A DNA stretch of 64,000 nucleotides from Microbulbifer elongatus (GCF_021165935.1 NZ_CP088953.1:3023501-3087500), one strand, 5' to 3'. Shown: positions 8,979 to 18,774, numbered from the stretch's first letter. Numbers and translations are program-made. The notes: generated from the letters alone by a model not told the origin.

Positions 8979-10976
8979 ATGTCTTCTAACCACTCTTCAT
9001 CAGTCCACACGTCCGCGCCGCAAACGGCACCCTATGGCAGCTGGACCTCTCCCGTGACCGCAAACCTGTTAACCGCGGGCAATGTTCGCCTCAGCGACGC
9101 ACGCCTGTTTGACGGAAATGCCTATTGGCTCGAATCCCGTCCCGCTGAGAAAGGTCGCTCAGTTCTGGTGGAATGTGATCTTTCCGATCCAGAAAATTTG
9201 CGGGTACGGGATCTTATTCCCGCGCCTCTGAGCGTCCGCTCCAAAGCCCATGAATATGGTGGCGGTGCCTACACCGTGGCTGACGGCGTGGTGTATTTCG
9301 TGCTCGCAGCGGACCAGCGCATTTATCGAATGGCGCTTGATGGACAGACTCCGGAACCATTGACGCCGGAGGGCGCGTATCACTATGCAGATCTGCAACT
9401 GGACCGGCAGCGCAACCGCCTGATCTGTGTCCTTGAGGATGCGTCTGACCCGGAAGCTGAGCCCGTTGCCCGCCTTATCGCCATCGGGCTGCAGGATCGC
9501 GACGAACACGACGGGACATTTCAGTACACCGTGCTTGCGGAAGGTGCAGATTTCTACGCTTCCCCCGGTCTCAGCCCCGATGGAAAGCAGCTCAGTTTTC
9601 TTCAGTGGCACCACCCGAACATGCCCTGGGACGCCACCGAGCTGATGCTCGCGGAACTTGACGAAAATGGTACCGTCCAGGCAAGCCAGCAGATCGCCGG
9701 TGGCACCGGCGAATCCGTGTTCCAGCCGCAGTGGTCACCTGCCGGCGACCTGTACTATGTCTCCGATAAAAACAACTGGTGGAATATCTACTGGACCGGC
9801 AGCGACACGCCGGTTTGGGACAAAGATGCCGAATTTGCGACTCCGCAGTGGGTCTTTGGGATGTCCACCTATGGTTTTCTGGACCGTGACACGCTCTTCT
9901 GCACATTTACGCAAAACGGGCGCTGGCAGCTGGCAAACATTGACCTCAAGCGCGGTGAACACCGCTTGCTGGAGCACCCCGGCTGCGACTTCGAGAGTAT
10001 TCGGTGCGCACAGAACCGGGCGCTGTTTATCGGCAGCAGCGCGACAGACTTCCCTGCGGTATACCTCTATTCCAGTGAATCCGGTCAGTTTCGGACCGTC
10101 GCCAGCAGCAGTTCCACCCCGGTGAACCGGGAGTGCTTTTCGCCGGCGCAACCAATCACCTTCGAAAAGAACGGTCGCGAGGTACACGGTTTTTACTACC
10201 CACCGCACAACCCCGGCTACCGCGGTGCCCCGGATGAGAAACCGCCGTTAATCGTGTTCGGCCATGGCGGCCCTACCGGGGCAACTTCCGCCGGGCTCAA
10301 CCTGAAAGTGCAATACTGGACCAGCCGCGGCTTCGGTATTCTGGATGTCAATTATTCCGGCAGTACCGGCTACGGCCGCGCCTACCGCGATCGCCTTGAA
10401 AACAACTGGGGCATTCTCGACGTCGAAGATGTCTGCGCGGGCGCGGAATACCTGGTGGAACAGGGCCTCGCCGATCCGAACCGCCTGCTGATCAAAGGTG
10501 GCAGCGCCGGCGGCTACACAGTGCTGGCCGCCCTCACCTTTCACAATACGTTTTCCGCGGGTGCCAGCCACTACGGTATTGGCGACCTCACCACACTCGC
10601 CCAGGACACCCACAAGTTCGAATCGCGCTATCTCGACAAACTGGTTGGGCCCTGGCCGGGGACGGAAACGATCTACCGCCAGCGCTCCCCCATCAACCAC
10701 ATCGAGCAGCTGGACTGCCCGGTGATCTTTTTCCAGGGAATGGAAGACAAGGTGGTACCCCCCAGTCAGGCTGAGACCATGGTGCAGGCACTGCGTGAGC
10801 GGGGTATTCCGGTGGCCTACATTACCTTTGCGGAGGAAGGACACGGCTTCCGCTCCGCAAGCAGTATCCAGAAGGCACTGGAAGGCGAGCTGGAGTTCTA
10901 CAGCCGCATATTCCGTTTCCCATTGCCCCAACCTGGCCCCGGTATCGAAATCGACAATCTCGAGGGCGAGCACTGA
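8979..10976 (+). CDS. S9 family prolyl oligopeptidase-type peptidase
   Basis: The 665-residue protein has an N-terminal beta-propeller region (repeats with DGK/SPDG-type turns, about residues 40-370) and a C-terminal alpha/beta hydrolase domain. The catalytic triad is visible: S509 in GGSAGG, D590 in GMEDKV and H622 in EEGHGF. No signal peptide is seen, so a cytoplasmic aminopeptidase or acylaminoacyl-peptidase is likely. The start at 8979 is preferred over 8742, which would add an unrelated Pro-rich leader. Its stop overlaps the greB start by one base (TGATG), which indicates translational coupling. Confidence 0.92.
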   Translation: MSSNHSSSVHTSAPQTAPYGSWTSPVTANLLTAGNVRLSDARLFDGNAYWLESRPAEKGRSVLVECDLSDPENLRVRDLIPAPLSVRSKAHEYGGGAYTVADGVVYFVLAADQRIYRMALDGQTPEPLTPEGAYHYADLQLDRQRNRLICVLEDASDPEAEPVARLIAIGLQDRDEHDGTFQYTVLAEGADFYASPGLSPDGKQLSFLQWHHPNMPWDATELMLAELDENGTVQASQQIAGGTGESVFQPQWSPAGDLYYVSDKNNWWNIYWTGSDTPVWDKDAEFATPQWVFGMSTYGFLDRDTLFCTFTQNGRWQLANIDLKRGEHRLLEHPGCDFESIRCAQNRALFIGSSATDFPAVYLYSSESGQFRTVASSSSTPVNRECFSPAQPITFEKNGREVHGFYYPPHNPGYRGAPDEKPPLIVFGHGGPTGATSAGLNLKVQYWTSRGFGILDVNYSGSTGYGRAYRDRLENNWGILDVEDVCAGAEYLVEQGLADPNRLLIKGGSAGGYTVLAALTFHNTFSAGASHYGIGDLTTLAQDTHKFESRYLDKLVGPWPGTETIYRQRSPINHIEQLDCPVIFFQGMEDKVVPPSQAETMVQALRERGIPVAYITFAEEGHGFRSASSIQKALEGELEFYSRIFRFPLPQPGPGIEIDNLEGEH

Positions 10977-11485
10977 TGGGGCGCTGGCGCCCACCGCGGC
11001 CCCGTGGTTCCCGCTATATCACGCCGGAAGGTGCCGCGCGTATGCGTGCAGAAGTGAAGCAACTCTGGGAAATTGAACGCCCGAGGGTCACCCAGGCAGT
11101 GAGCGACGCGGCAAAACTCGGCGATCGCAGCGAAAATGCCGACTACATCTACGGCAAGAAAAGACTGCGTGAAATTGACAGCCGTGTGCGCTTTCTCACC
11201 AAGCGACTCGAAGAAATCACCGTGGTCGACCGCGTCCCCGATGACCGGGGCAAAGTGTTCTTCGGCGCCTGGGTAACATTGGAAGACGAGGATGGCAACA
11301 CAACGAAATATCGCATTGTGGGCCCGGACGAATTCAACGTGAAGGAAGGGTTGATCTCGATGGACTCTCCTGTCGCCCGCGCCTTGCTGGGAAAAAGCAT
11401 TGACGATGAGGTGGAAATTCAGCAGATGGAACAGTGGGTGACCTACTACATCTGCGAAGTGGAATATCCTGAAATATCAACCTGA
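10976..11485 (+). CDS. greB: Transcription elongation factor GreB
   Basis: The 169-residue protein has the Gre organisation. An N-terminal antiparallel coiled coil (about 15-80) contains the tip sequence LGDRSENADYIYGKKR, whose acidic residues stimulate RNA cleavage in backtracked RNA polymerase. A C-terminal FKBP-like domain carries VTLEDEDGN and SPVARALLGK. YIYGKKRLREIDSRVRFL distinguishes GreB from GreA, which usually has Y..AKE. Translation is coupled to the upstream S9 peptidase through TGATG, an unusual partner for greB. The short 5' extension (MGRWRPPRPRG) is typical of GreB variants. Confidence 0.95.
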   Translation: MGRWRPPRPRGSRYITPEGAARMRAEVKQLWEIERPRVTQAVSDAAKLGDRSENADYIYGKKRLREIDSRVRFLTKRLEEITVVDRVPDDRGKVFFGAWVTLEDEDGNTTKYRIVGPDEFNVKEGLISMDSPVARALLGKSIDDEVEIQQMEQWVTYYICEVEYPEIST

Positions 11486-11569
11486 GGTGCCGGCCAGGCT
11501 CCTCCATTCAGGCATACCTGTCCGCTGGCTGACGATTCACGCAAGCGTTGGCAGAGCTGGTCGCAGGCG

Positions 11570-11920
11570 TCACCAAGCGGCATACCCGGCCAGCACCACA
11601 ATCGCTCCATACACTGCAACGCCGGCAAAAACCGGCCAACCCAGTGAACGGGTCCGCCGCCATACCAAATAGGTGGCGAGGATACCAATGGCTGTCGCCC
11701 ACCAGGTGGCAGGGCTCGGCGTTGCCGGCATCAGTGACACACCAAACATTGCCGCAATCATCAACGGACCGAGCACGGTCAGCCAGGACGGCATCGCCTC
11801 CAGTGAGTTTGCCGACTGTTTGCGAATCAGGTGCCGCCGCATCCACAGTAGTGGCAATGCACGCAGCATCAGGGTTCCCACCGCGGTGGTCACCAGGGCC
11901 AGCCAGAGTGTGTTATCCAT
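11570..11920 (-). CDS. azlD: AzlD-family branched-chain amino-acid exporter small subunit
   Basis: This 116-residue, four-helix membrane protein has the family hallmarks: TLMLRALPL near the N-terminus, then helices containing GPLMIAAMFGVSL and ending in the YLVWRRTRSLGWPVFAGV pattern. AzlD works with the larger AzlC subunit to export branched-chain amino acids or their analogues across the inner membrane. Its start overlaps the azlC stop by 8 bp, so translation is coupled. Confidence 0.92.
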   Translation of the reverse strand: MDNTLWLALVTTAVGTLMLRALPLLWMRRHLIRKQSANSLEAMPSWLTVLGPLMIAAMFGVSLMPATPSPATWWATAIGILATYLVWRRTRSLGWPVFAGVAVYGAIVVLAGYAAW

Positions 11921-12659
11921 GGTTCACCGCATCATTCCTCTGTCCCCGATTCCGCGCCAGTCTGTCCAGCCCGTAGTACACCAGTGCACCACACAACGCG
12001 GCGATGGGAATCGCGGCGTTTTTGAATCCATAGATGGCAAATATCAGCGCAATGGTGGTGGTTGCGGCCAGCGTCATCGCCCAGTGACGGGATGCTAATT
12101 TGGGCGCGAGCAGCACCAGAAACAGCGCCGGCAAGGCAAATGGCATCACCTCACCGACCAGGGGCCAGCGCTGCGTCAACTCCTTGCCGGCAATCGCACC
12201 GATCGCCGTTCCCCCAATCCAGCTGAACCAGGCCACCAGCGAAGCCCCGATGTACCAGCCCATACGATCCTGTGGAGGGAGCTGCGGAAGACGCACATGG
12301 GACAGCGCGAAAATCTGGTCGGTAAGGCCGTGCATCAACCAGGGCCAGTAACGACTGCGACCGAGCCAGGGCGCAATATTCGGCCCGTACACCACATGCC
12401 GAGCGTTGATCAATAATGTCATCACCACCACCAGCCACAGTGGTGCGCCGGCAGCGACCATGGCCACAAACAGGAACTGGGAGGCCCCCGCATACACCAG
12501 AGTCGATATCAAAATGGCCTCCCAGGCGGAGAAGCCAGACTGCACCGCGATCAAGCCAAAAGAAATCGCCACCGGAACATAGCCGCCCAACAGTGGAATA
12601 CCCTCGCGCGCGCCGGTGACCCACGCCGGGCGCTTATCTGGGGTGGCAGAAGAACTCAA
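11913..12659 (-). CDS. azlC: AzlC-family branched-chain amino-acid exporter large subunit
   Basis: The protein has about seven hydrophobic segments and the AzlC sequence pattern: GIPLLGGYVPVAISFG, VYAGASQFLFVA and LLINARHVVYGPNIAP. With AzlD it should form an inner-membrane exporter for leucine, isoleucine or valine. The open frame runs to 12761, but that part crosses the terminator at 12717-12746. A TTG start at 12659, 9 bases after AAGGA, is therefore preferred (248 aa); a second TTG at 12668 is possible. No ATG fits in this frame. Confidence 0.88.
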   Translation of the reverse strand: MSSSATPDKRPAWVTGAREGIPLLGGYVPVAISFGLIAVQSGFSAWEAILISTLVYAGASQFLFVAMVAAGAPLWLVVVMTLLINARHVVYGPNIAPWLGRSRYWPWLMHGLTDQIFALSHVRLPQLPPQDRMGWYIGASLVAWFSWIGGTAIGAIAGKELTQRWPLVGEVMPFALPALFLVLLAPKLASRHWAMTLAATTTIALIFAIYGFKNAAIPIAALCGALVYYGLDRLARNRGQRNDAVNHG

Positions 12660-12716
12660 AACATCCAATCCTTTTTGCCCGTCGGGCGATAAAAAATACA
12701 ATCTGAAAAAGACAAA

Positions 12717-12746
12717 GCCCCGGCAGCCGCTACCGGCTGCGGGGGC
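12717..12746 (-). terminator. Rho-independent terminator of the acyl-CoA dehydrogenase gene
   Basis: A GC-rich hairpin (arms GCCCCGGCAGCCG and CGGCTGCGGGGGC, 4-base loop) lies 28 bp after the acyl-CoA dehydrogenase stop. Read on the minus strand it is followed by TTTGTCTTTTT. It separates that gene from azlC and argues against an upstream azlC start. Confidence 0.85.
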
Positions 12747-12774
12747 TTGAGCCACCGGCAATTGACGAGCCGGA

Positions 12775-13932
12775 TTAACGCACGCCGTCCAGTAAATGCC
12801 GGGCGATAATCAAGCGCTGAATCTCGCTGGTGCCTTCGTAAATCGTGGTGATACGCACATCCCGCGCCATCCGCTCCAGGGGGAACTCCCGGGTATAACC
12901 AACGCCGCCGTGCATCTGCAGCGCCACATAGCAGGCCTCATTGGCCTTCTCCGACGCATAAAGCTTGGCCATGGAAGCAGCGGGCCCGAATGGCTGCCCC
13001 GCATCTTTCTGCCACGCTGCCTGCAACAATAACAGGCGCGCGGCCTCCATCTCCGTATATTTGTCGGCCAATTGCCACTGCAGCCCCTGAAACTGTGCCA
13101 GCGGCTTTCCGAACTGCTCACGCTCCTGCAGGTAATTGCGCGCGCAATCCAGCGCCTCAAGGCCGATCCCCAGAGCCAGCGAACCGATACCGATACGCCC
13201 TCCAGCCAGCTCGCCCGCGGCAATACGGAAACCGCGGTTCTCTTGTCCCAGCATATTGGCGGCGGGCACACGGCAGTCTTCAAAGGCGACCTCGTTCGTC
13301 ACAGAGGCCTTCTGCCCCATTTTTTCTTCCGCCTTGCCAATCACCAGCCCCGGCGTACCGGCTTCCACCAGGAAACAGGAGATCCCTTTCCCTTTGGGAG
13401 CGGCAGCATCCGTCACCGCCCAAACCACAAATACCCCGGCAAACTCCGCGCTGCTGATAAACAGTTTGCTGCCATTCAGGACATAGTGGTCGCCATCTTT
13501 CACCGCCCGGGTACGCATGGCCGCGGCATCAGAGCCCGAGCTCGGCTCGGTCAGACAGAAGGATCCCGCCGGGTACTCGCCGCTGCAGATTTTGGGCAGA
13601 AAATACTGTTTCTGCTCCACGCTACCCATCGCCTGAATGACCTCTGCCACCATATTGGTGACCGAGGTGGTGGTCGCCGTGGAGGCACAGCCGCGGGCAA
13701 TTTCCGTAATCGCGAGACTGAACGCGATGGTGCCGGCGCCAGTGCCACCATATTCCGGGTCGATATTGATTCCCATGAATCCGAGCTCGGCCAGCTCCTT
13801 GAGTTTCTGTAGAAACAGCGCCCGGTTACCGGTCTTATCCAGCTCTGCCGCAATGGGCTTCAGCTCACTATCCGCAAACTGACCCGCCGCCTCCCGGATC
13901 ATCTGCTGCTCTTCGGACAATTCGAAATTCAT
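12775..13932 (-). CDS. Acyl-CoA dehydrogenase
   Basis: The 385-residue protein is a full-length acyl-CoA dehydrogenase: an N-terminal helical domain beginning FELSEEQQMIREAAGQFA, the FAD-binding motif FCLTEPSSGSDAAAM near residue 123, and the C-terminal IYEGTSEIQRLIIAR with the catalytic Glu. This short-chain/isobutyryl-type arrangement catalyses FAD-dependent alpha,beta-desaturation of acyl-CoA in fatty-acid or branched-chain amino-acid breakdown. The substrate is uncertain; a neighbouring azlCD pair hints at branched-chain metabolism, but this gene has its own terminator and no other catabolic gene adjoins it. Confidence 0.93.
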   Translation of the reverse strand: MNFELSEEQQMIREAAGQFADSELKPIAAELDKTGNRALFLQKLKELAELGFMGINIDPEYGGTGAGTIAFSLAITEIARGCASTATTTSVTNMVAEVIQAMGSVEQKQYFLPKICSGEYPAGSFCLTEPSSGSDAAAMRTRAVKDGDHYVLNGSKLFISSAEFAGVFVVWAVTDAAAPKGKGISCFLVEAGTPGLVIGKAEEKMGQKASVTNEVAFEDCRVPAANMLGQENRGFRIAAGELAGGRIGIGSLALGIGLEALDCARNYLQEREQFGKPLAQFQGLQWQLADKYTEMEAARLLLLQAAWQKDAGQPFGPAASMAKLYASEKANEACYVALQMHGGVGYTREFPLERMARDVRITTIYEGTSEIQRLIIARHLLDGVR

Positions 13933-14012
13933 GACGTTTTCTCACTCATCATTGCAGGCATACATCCAATGGTTCATCGGACAATGCGTCGTTATTGTTA
14001 TAAGGGTTACGG

Positions 14013-14936
14013 TTATTTCCGGCGCAACAGGAACCGCCGCAAGGCTCCCTGTTGTATTGCCACGCCCAGTAAAATCAGCGCCAGGCCGGCGATGGTCGCC
14101 AGATGGATACGCTCTCCCACCAGCAGCGCGATCAATAACAGCGACAGGGGCGGAGAGAGATAGATAAAATTGCTGATACGCGCGGTGTTATCGCAGTGCA
14201 GCAGCGCCGCCTGCCATAATAAAAAGGCAATACCCATTTCAAACAGGCCCACGTATACCGCACCTATCCAGCCACCCAGTGGTGGCCACTGCCAGTCCCC
14301 CTGCCACCACACGGCTGCGGCCAACCAGGGCAGGCCGCAGCAGAATGTCAGGAACAGGTTTACCGATGCATTTCCACCGATACGGGTATTCAATAGCCAG
14401 TAACAGGACCAGACCAGCGTACTGAACAATGCCAGTGCCACGCCCCAGGGCTGCTCAAACCTGAGCTCTGCCAGATTGCCCCCTGTGGCAATCACCACGA
14501 CCCCGCCATAGCACACCAGACCGGCGAACAGATCCTGCCTGCGCAGCTTCTGTTTCAAAAGCGGCACCGACAGCAGCGCCAGCACCACGCCCCAGGTGTA
14601 ATTGAGCGGCTGGGCCTGCTGCGCAGGCAGCAGATCGTAGGCGTGGAAGAGAACCAGGTAATAGAGAAAAGGATTGCAGAACCCGAGGGCGAGAAACCAG
14701 CCCCGGGATCGCCGCCAGCTGTCGCGCAGCTCCCGGCCCAACCCCTGCCACAGGACAACCGCTCCCATAAAGACCGTGGAAACCAGTGACGCAATAGTCA
14801 CTAGCTGCAGCGGCGACAGATATTGCAGGGAGAGTTTGAAGGCGCTGGCCACCGTGGACCAGCACAGCACTGCGGCCAGCGCGAACCACGTCGCACGGCG
14901 ATTATTGCGGGAAAATGAACTGGCAGGTGCTTCCAT
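14013..14936 (-). CDS. EamA/DMT-family drug/metabolite transporter
   Basis: The 307-residue membrane protein has ten hydrophobic segments arranged as two EamA repeats (about 15-145 and 155-290). Each repeat begins with a WS-rich helix, such as VLCWSTVASAFKLSL and TLVWSCYWLLNTR. Such proteins usually export amino acids or other metabolites. It lies 22 bp downstream of the Lrp-type regulator and in the same direction, so the pair is probably one transcript; an amino-acid exporter controlled with proline use is a plausible but unproven role. Confidence 0.88.
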   Translation of the reverse strand: MEAPASSFSRNNRRATWFALAAVLCWSTVASAFKLSLQYLSPLQLVTIASLVSTVFMGAVVLWQGLGRELRDSWRRSRGWFLALGFCNPFLYYLVLFHAYDLLPAQQAQPLNYTWGVVLALLSVPLLKQKLRRQDLFAGLVCYGGVVVIATGGNLAELRFEQPWGVALALFSTLVWSCYWLLNTRIGGNASVNLFLTFCCGLPWLAAAVWWQGDWQWPPLGGWIGAVYVGLFEMGIAFLLWQAALLHCDNTARISNFIYLSPPLSLLLIALLVGERIHLATIAGLALILLGVAIQQGALRRFLLRRK

Positions 14937-14958
14937 CAGAGCGGTTAAAACCGTTTGC

Positions 14959-15462
14959 TCATCGCTTGCCGTTTTTCAGGTCCTGCTCGGGAATCGCCAC
15001 CGAGGTATCGGTCTTCACTTCCTCGATCACAACATAGGTATGGGTTTCCCGCACACCGGGGACCGAAGCGAGTTTTTCACCAAGGAATTGACGGTACCCC
15101 AGCATATCCTTGATACGGATTTTTACCAGGTAGTCAAAACCGCCGGCCACCATGTGACACTCCTGAACCTCTTCGAGACTGGACAGATGCTTGTTGAATG
15201 CTTCCAGCGCTTCGGTCGCGGTATCCGTCAGGGATACCTGGATATAGACCACGAGACCCGCATGAACCTTGAGTGGGTCCAGCAGCGCAACATACTCTTT
15301 AATAAAGCCTTCGCGCTCCAGACGCTTGACCCGTTCGAGGCACGGCGTAGGACTCAGATTGACGCGACGCGCCAGTTCCACATTGGGAAGGCGGCCCGCA
15401 CGTTGAAGAATCCGCAAAATCTGGCGGTCAATACGGTCCAGATCTTCCAATTTCCGAGACAT
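14959..15462 (-). CDS. Lrp/AsnC-family regulator, probably of putA
   Basis: The 167-residue protein has an N-terminal winged helix (about 8-60, DRQILRILQRAGRLPNVELA...LSPTPCLERVKRLE) and a C-terminal RAM effector domain (about 70-150, ending in the VPGVRETHTYVV strand). It is divergently transcribed from putA across a 149-bp gap. In several proteobacteria an Lrp-type PutR activates putA in response to proline, and putA here lacks its own DNA-binding domain, so that role is the best inference. It is followed by an EamA transporter gene. Confidence 0.9.
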   Translation of the reverse strand: MSRKLEDLDRIDRQILRILQRAGRLPNVELARRVNLSPTPCLERVKRLEREGFIKEYVALLDPLKVHAGLVVYIQVSLTDTATEALEAFNKHLSSLEEVQECHMVAGGFDYLVKIRIKDMLGYRQFLGEKLASVPGVRETHTYVVIEEVKTDTSVAIPEQDLKNGKR

Positions 15463-15540
15463 AGCAAAATACCCTACTGGTGATTAACCGGATAACCCCT
15501 ATATTTAACCACACTCTTTTCCAAAATGGAGATTAATTCT

Positions 15541-15552
15541 GGGATTTATCCC
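15541..15552. promoter_or_regulatory. Palindrome in the lrp-putA divergent promoter region
   Basis: A perfect 12-bp palindrome GGGATTTATCCC sits about 60 bp before putA in an AT-rich gap. Its position and symmetry suit a binding site for the Lrp-type regulator, but the sequence has not been matched to a known operator. Confidence 0.35.
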
Positions 15553-15611
15553 ACATAATCTGGGTTTTTATCCTGTGCTTATTCCCCTCAGAGGGCTCTA
15601 AGGAAATACCT

Positions 15612-18600
15612 ATGCCTACACATTTCGCCGGAGAACTGAAAAGCGCGCGCCAGAACGCCCGTAAGTATCTGCATGCCGACGAGAACCAGTGCGTCAGCGA
15701 GCTGCTGGCGGCCCCCCGCCCGGGTGAGGCACTGCGGGAGAAGATCCTGTCGACGGCGAGCCAGCTGGTGGTCAAGTCCCGCGAGCAGCGCAGCAAGCGC
15801 GGGACACTAGACGCGTTTCTGCAGCAATTTGGACTTTCCAATAAGGAAGGCGTGGCACTCATGTGCCTGGCGGAATCCCTGCTGCGCGTACCGGATGCTG
15901 ATACTGCAGACAAACTGATCGCCGAGAAAGTTCACTCCGGCAACTGGTCCAGCCACCGCGGTCAGTCGGACTCCCTGTTCGTCAATGCCTCCACCTGGGG
16001 GCTGATGCTCACCGGCAATATCGTCGAGCTGGACCCGGACATCACCGAAAAGCCTTCTACCTGGATGAAGCGCCTGGTCAGCCGCATGGGCGAACCCATG
16101 GTGCGGACCTCCATGATGCAGGCAATGAAGATCATGGGCGGCCAATATGTGTTGGGGCGCACCATCAAAGAAGCGCTGAAGCGCGGCCCGGCGGAAAACG
16201 CCCCCGGTACCCGCTTCTCCTTCGATATGCTGGGCGAAGGCGCGCGCACCATGGCCGATGCGCAGCGTTACTACGACGCCTATATGATGGCCATTGAAGC
16301 GATCGGTGCGGATAATACCAGGCGCGATTCATACGGAGATGCGGTGGAAGCCAACGGCATCTCCATCAAGCTTTCCGCCCTGCACCCCCGCTACAGTGAA
16401 CTGCAGCGGGAGCGCGTCATGAGCGAACTGCTGCCCAAGGTGAAGGCACTGTGTGCAGCGGCAGCCAAGTACGACATGGGCCTCAATATCGACGCGGAAG
16501 AAGCGGAACGCCTGGACATCTCCCTGGATATTTTCGAGTCCCTTGCCCGCGACCCGGAACTGGCCAAGTGGCAGGGGCTGGGTTTTGTATTGCAGGCCTA
16601 CCAGAAGCGCGCGCCACACGTTGCTGACTGGCTGATTGCACTGGGGCGGGATACCGGTCGCAAACTGATGGTGCGACTGGTAAAAGGCGCCTACTGGGAC
16701 ACCGAAATCAAACATGCCCAGCAAATGGGACTGGCGGACTACCCGGTTTATACCCGCAAGTGCCATACCGACCTCTCCTATCAGGTCTGCGCCAAAAAAC
16801 TGCTGGATGGCCGCGATGCCATCTATCCGCAATTCGCCACCCACAACGCCTACACCGTTGGCCTGATTCTCGAGCTCGCCGGCGATGGCAACAACTACGA
16901 GTTCCAGCGGCTGCATGGTATGGGGCACCTGCTCTATGACCAGATTGAAGCGGTCCATGGCAAGCGCGTGCCGGTTCGGGTTTACGCTCCCGTGGGCGCG
17001 CACAAAGACCTGCTACCGTACCTGGTGCGTCGCCTGCTGGAAAATGGCGCAAACAGTTCCTTCGTCAACCGCTTTATGGATGAGAAGACGCCGGTGGAGG
17101 AGCTGGTGCAGGACACCCTCAAACAAAGCGAAGCGTGCAACCCCTACCGGCACCCGGAAATTCCCGTGCCTGCAGATATCTATCTCGGCCACGAGCCGCT
17201 GCCGCGGAAGAATTCAGCCGGTATCGAGCTTACCGATCCCTGCGCAGTGGAACCGCTGCTGCAAGCCGTGGAAGCCACACAGGATAAATCCTGGAGTGGC
17301 GGGCCGATTATTGATGGCACCGCCGCCGCAGCCGATCTACCGGTTGTAAACCCGGCCACCGGCGAAACCGTGGGGCACACCGCCAACGCCAGTGAAGCCC
17401 AGATCCAACAGGCGTTTGCATCCGCCGCAGAGCACCAGCGCGCCTGGAACCGCCTCGGTGGAAACGCCCGGGCAACGATTCTCGATAAGGTAGCGGATCT
17501 GTACGAACAGCATATGGATGAGCTGGTGGCAATGATCTGCCGCGAAGCCGGCCGAACACTGAACGATGGCATTTCCGAAGTACGCGAAGCCGTGGATTTC
17601 TGCCGCTACTACGCCAATGGCGCGCGCCAGCATTTCAGTACACCCACAGTGTTACCCGGGCCGACCGGCGAGAGCAATGAGCTGAGCCTGTGTGGTCGCG
17701 GTGTGTTTGTGTGCATCAGCCCCTGGAACTTCCCGCTTGCCATTTTCACCGGCCAGGTAGTTGCCGCCCTTGCCGCCGGCAACGGCGTGCTGGCAAAGCC
17801 CGCGGAACAGACACCGCTGATTGCCGCCCGCGCGATCCAGCTGATGCACGAAGCTGGCGTGCCGGGAGAAGTACTGCACCTGGTAACCGGCACGGGTGCC
17901 GCGGTTGGCAAACCGCTACTGGACGACCCGCGGGTGGCCGGTGTTGCCTTTACCGGCTCCACAGAAACCGCCAAGCACATCAATATGCAACTGGCCGCGA
18001 AAGATGGCCCGATCGTACCGTTGATTGCGGAAACCGGTGGCCAGAATGTGATGATCGTGGACTCCACTGCCCTGCCCGAGCAGGTGGTCGACGATGTCAT
18101 TCAGTCCGCCTTCCTCAGCGCCGGCCAGCGCTGCTCCGCACTGCGGATTCTGTGCGTGCAGGATGTGATAGCAGACAATCTCCTGAACATGCTCAAAGGT
18201 GCCTGCGAAGAACTGACCCTGGGCGACCCGGCCAGACTGGAGACCGATATTGGCCCGGTGATTGATGAGAAGGCTCTGGGACTACTGGAGAAGCATCGCG
18301 AGCGCATGGCTCAGGAAGCCAAGCCACGGTTTTCCTTTGACCCGGCCAGACAGCCGGCCAGCGGCACTTTCTTTGGCCCGCAGGTGGTGGAAATTGAGGA
18401 CTTCAACCTGCTCAAGCGCGAAGTATTCGGCCCCTTCCTGCATGTGGTGCGGTTCAAGGCAGAAGAGCTGGAAGATATGATCCAGCGGATCAATGCCACC
18501 GGCTACGGCCTGACCTTCGGCCTGCACTCTCGCATCGAAGGGCGCGCCGGCGCCATTTTCAAACGGGTGGACGCGGGCAACTGCTACGTAAACCGGGACA

Positions 18601-18770
18601 TGGTTGGTGCCGTTGTTGGGGTCAACCCGTTCGGCGGTATGGGGTTGTCGGGCACGGGCCCCAAAGCAGGTGGCCCGCACTACCTGTTCCGTTTCGCCAA
18701 CGAAAAAACCAAGACCATCAACACGGTCGCCACGGGTGGTAATACCCAGCTGTTTACACTGGGCCAGTAA
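15612..18770 (+). CDS. putA: Bifunctional proline dehydrogenase / P5C dehydrogenase PutA (short form)
   Basis: The 1052-residue enzyme oxidises proline to glutamate in two steps. The FAD-linked proline dehydrogenase barrel spans about 130-490, with MVRLVKGAYWDTE at 353 and RLLENGANSSFVNR near 473. The NAD+-linked aldehyde dehydrogenase domain spans about 560-1040, with E807 in ETGGQN and catalytic C841 in GQRCS. Unlike E. coli PutA (about 1320 aa) it has neither the N-terminal ribbon-helix-helix DNA-binding domain nor the C-terminal extension, so it cannot repress its own gene; the divergent Lrp-type gene presumably regulates it. Start with ATG at 15612 preceded by AAGGAAA. A terminator follows at once. 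Confidence 0.96.
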   Translation: MPTHFAGELKSARQNARKYLHADENQCVSELLAAPRPGEALREKILSTASQLVVKSREQRSKRGTLDAFLQQFGLSNKEGVALMCLAESLLRVPDADTADKLIAEKVHSGNWSSHRGQSDSLFVNASTWGLMLTGNIVELDPDITEKPSTWMKRLVSRMGEPMVRTSMMQAMKIMGGQYVLGRTIKEALKRGPAENAPGTRFSFDMLGEGARTMADAQRYYDAYMMAIEAIGADNTRRDSYGDAVEANGISIKLSALHPRYSELQRERVMSELLPKVKALCAAAAKYDMGLNIDAEEAERLDISLDIFESLARDPELAKWQGLGFVLQAYQKRAPHVADWLIALGRDTGRKLMVRLVKGAYWDTEIKHAQQMGLADYPVYTRKCHTDLSYQVCAKKLLDGRDAIYPQFATHNAYTVGLILELAGDGNNYEFQRLHGMGHLLYDQIEAVHGKRVPVRVYAPVGAHKDLLPYLVRRLLENGANSSFVNRFMDEKTPVEELVQDTLKQSEACNPYRHPEIPVPADIYLGHEPLPRKNSAGIELTDPCAVEPLLQAVEATQDKSWSGGPIIDGTAAAADLPVVNPATGETVGHTANASEAQIQQAFASAAEHQRAWNRLGGNARATILDKVADLYEQHMDELVAMICREAGRTLNDGISEVREAVDFCRYYANGARQHFSTPTVLPGPTGESNELSLCGRGVFVCISPWNFPLAIFTGQVVAALAAGNGVLAKPAEQTPLIAARAIQLMHEAGVPGEVLHLVTGTGAAVGKPLLDDPRVAGVAFTGSTETAKHINMQLAAKDGPIVPLIAETGGQNVMIVDSTALPEQVVDDVIQSAFLSAGQRCSALRILCVQDVIADNLLNMLKGACEELTLGDPARLETDIGPVIDEKALGLLEKHRERMAQEAKPRFSFDPARQPASGTFFGPQVVEIEDFNLLKREVFGPFLHVVRFKAEELEDMIQRINATGYGLTFGLHSRIEGRAGAIFKRVDAGNCYVNRDMVGAVVGVNPFGGMGLSGTGPKAGGPHYLFRFANEKTKTINTVATGGNTQLFTLGQ

Positions 18771-18774
18771 ACCC

